Below, piece by piece: positions 5,360-5,361 of a stretch of DNA of 5,361 nt. The position numbers were made by a program, and so were the translations under genes. Within the stretch, counting starts at the first letter, position 1. Each line of letters begins with the position of its first letter. This stretch comes from Gammaproteobacteria bacterium (lineage in GTDB: Bacteria > Pseudomonadota > Gammaproteobacteria > UBA6429 > Thiohalophilaceae), in contig JAOULB010000174.1 of assembly GCA_029882235.1 (NCBI GenBank), forward strand, positions 1 through 5,361. Reading direction: 5' to 3'. The notes beneath the pieces are model-generated. The model made no database searches. It worked only from the letters and a program-made list of their open reading frames with translations, and had not been told where the DNA came from.

Positions 5360-5361
5360 GA

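Overview
The window looks like chromosomal DNA from a gammaproteobacterium of moderate G+C. The main evidence is gene order: a UvrY/GacA-type response regulator, uvrC, pgsA and tRNA-Gly(GCC) lie in the same order and orientation as the uvrY-uvrC-pgsA-glyW region I recall from Escherichia coli. The UvrC and PgsA proteins also read as close relatives of the enterobacterial ones. The genus cannot be fixed from the sequence; a marine or methylotrophic lineage is only a guess.

Layout. On the minus strand (1-574) are the start of a FabF-like beta-ketoacyl-ACP synthase, cut by the window edge, and a stand-alone acyl carrier protein upstream of it; the two overlap by 4 nt. They are more A+T-rich than the rest and probably belong to an accessory fatty-acid or polyketide-type cluster that continues to the left. 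An A+T-rich divergent region (575-759) holds several inverted repeats laid over promoter-like sequences. On the plus strand follow a membrane-anchored SleB-type cell wall hydrolase (760-1344), a 165-nt gap with the likely uvrY promoter, and a tight four-gene run: uvrY (1510-2142), a family 4/5-like uracil-DNA glycosylase (2155-2793), uvrC (2797-4665) and pgsA (4662-5225). A strong sigma70-type promoter and tRNA-Gly(GCC) close the window.

How the genes work together. The uvrY run joins a global two-component regulator (in known systems it drives Csr/Rsm small RNAs), two DNA excision-repair enzymes and the committed enzyme of phosphatidylglycerol synthesis. Spacings of 12, 3 and -4 nt suggest one transcript with translational coupling, which fits the scarcity of Shine-Dalgarno sequences. 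The glycosylase between uvrY and uvrC is the main departure from the enterobacterial order. The ACP and ketosynthase form a separate, divergently transcribed unit.

I found no mobile element, CRISPR array or convincing intrinsic terminator, and no strong case for a wholly new system. The items most worth a second look are the ACP/ketosynthase pair with its unusual Thr-Ser-Leu attachment motif, the glycosylase with a Cys in its HPS-type motif, and palindromes abutting TATAAT elements at two promoters.
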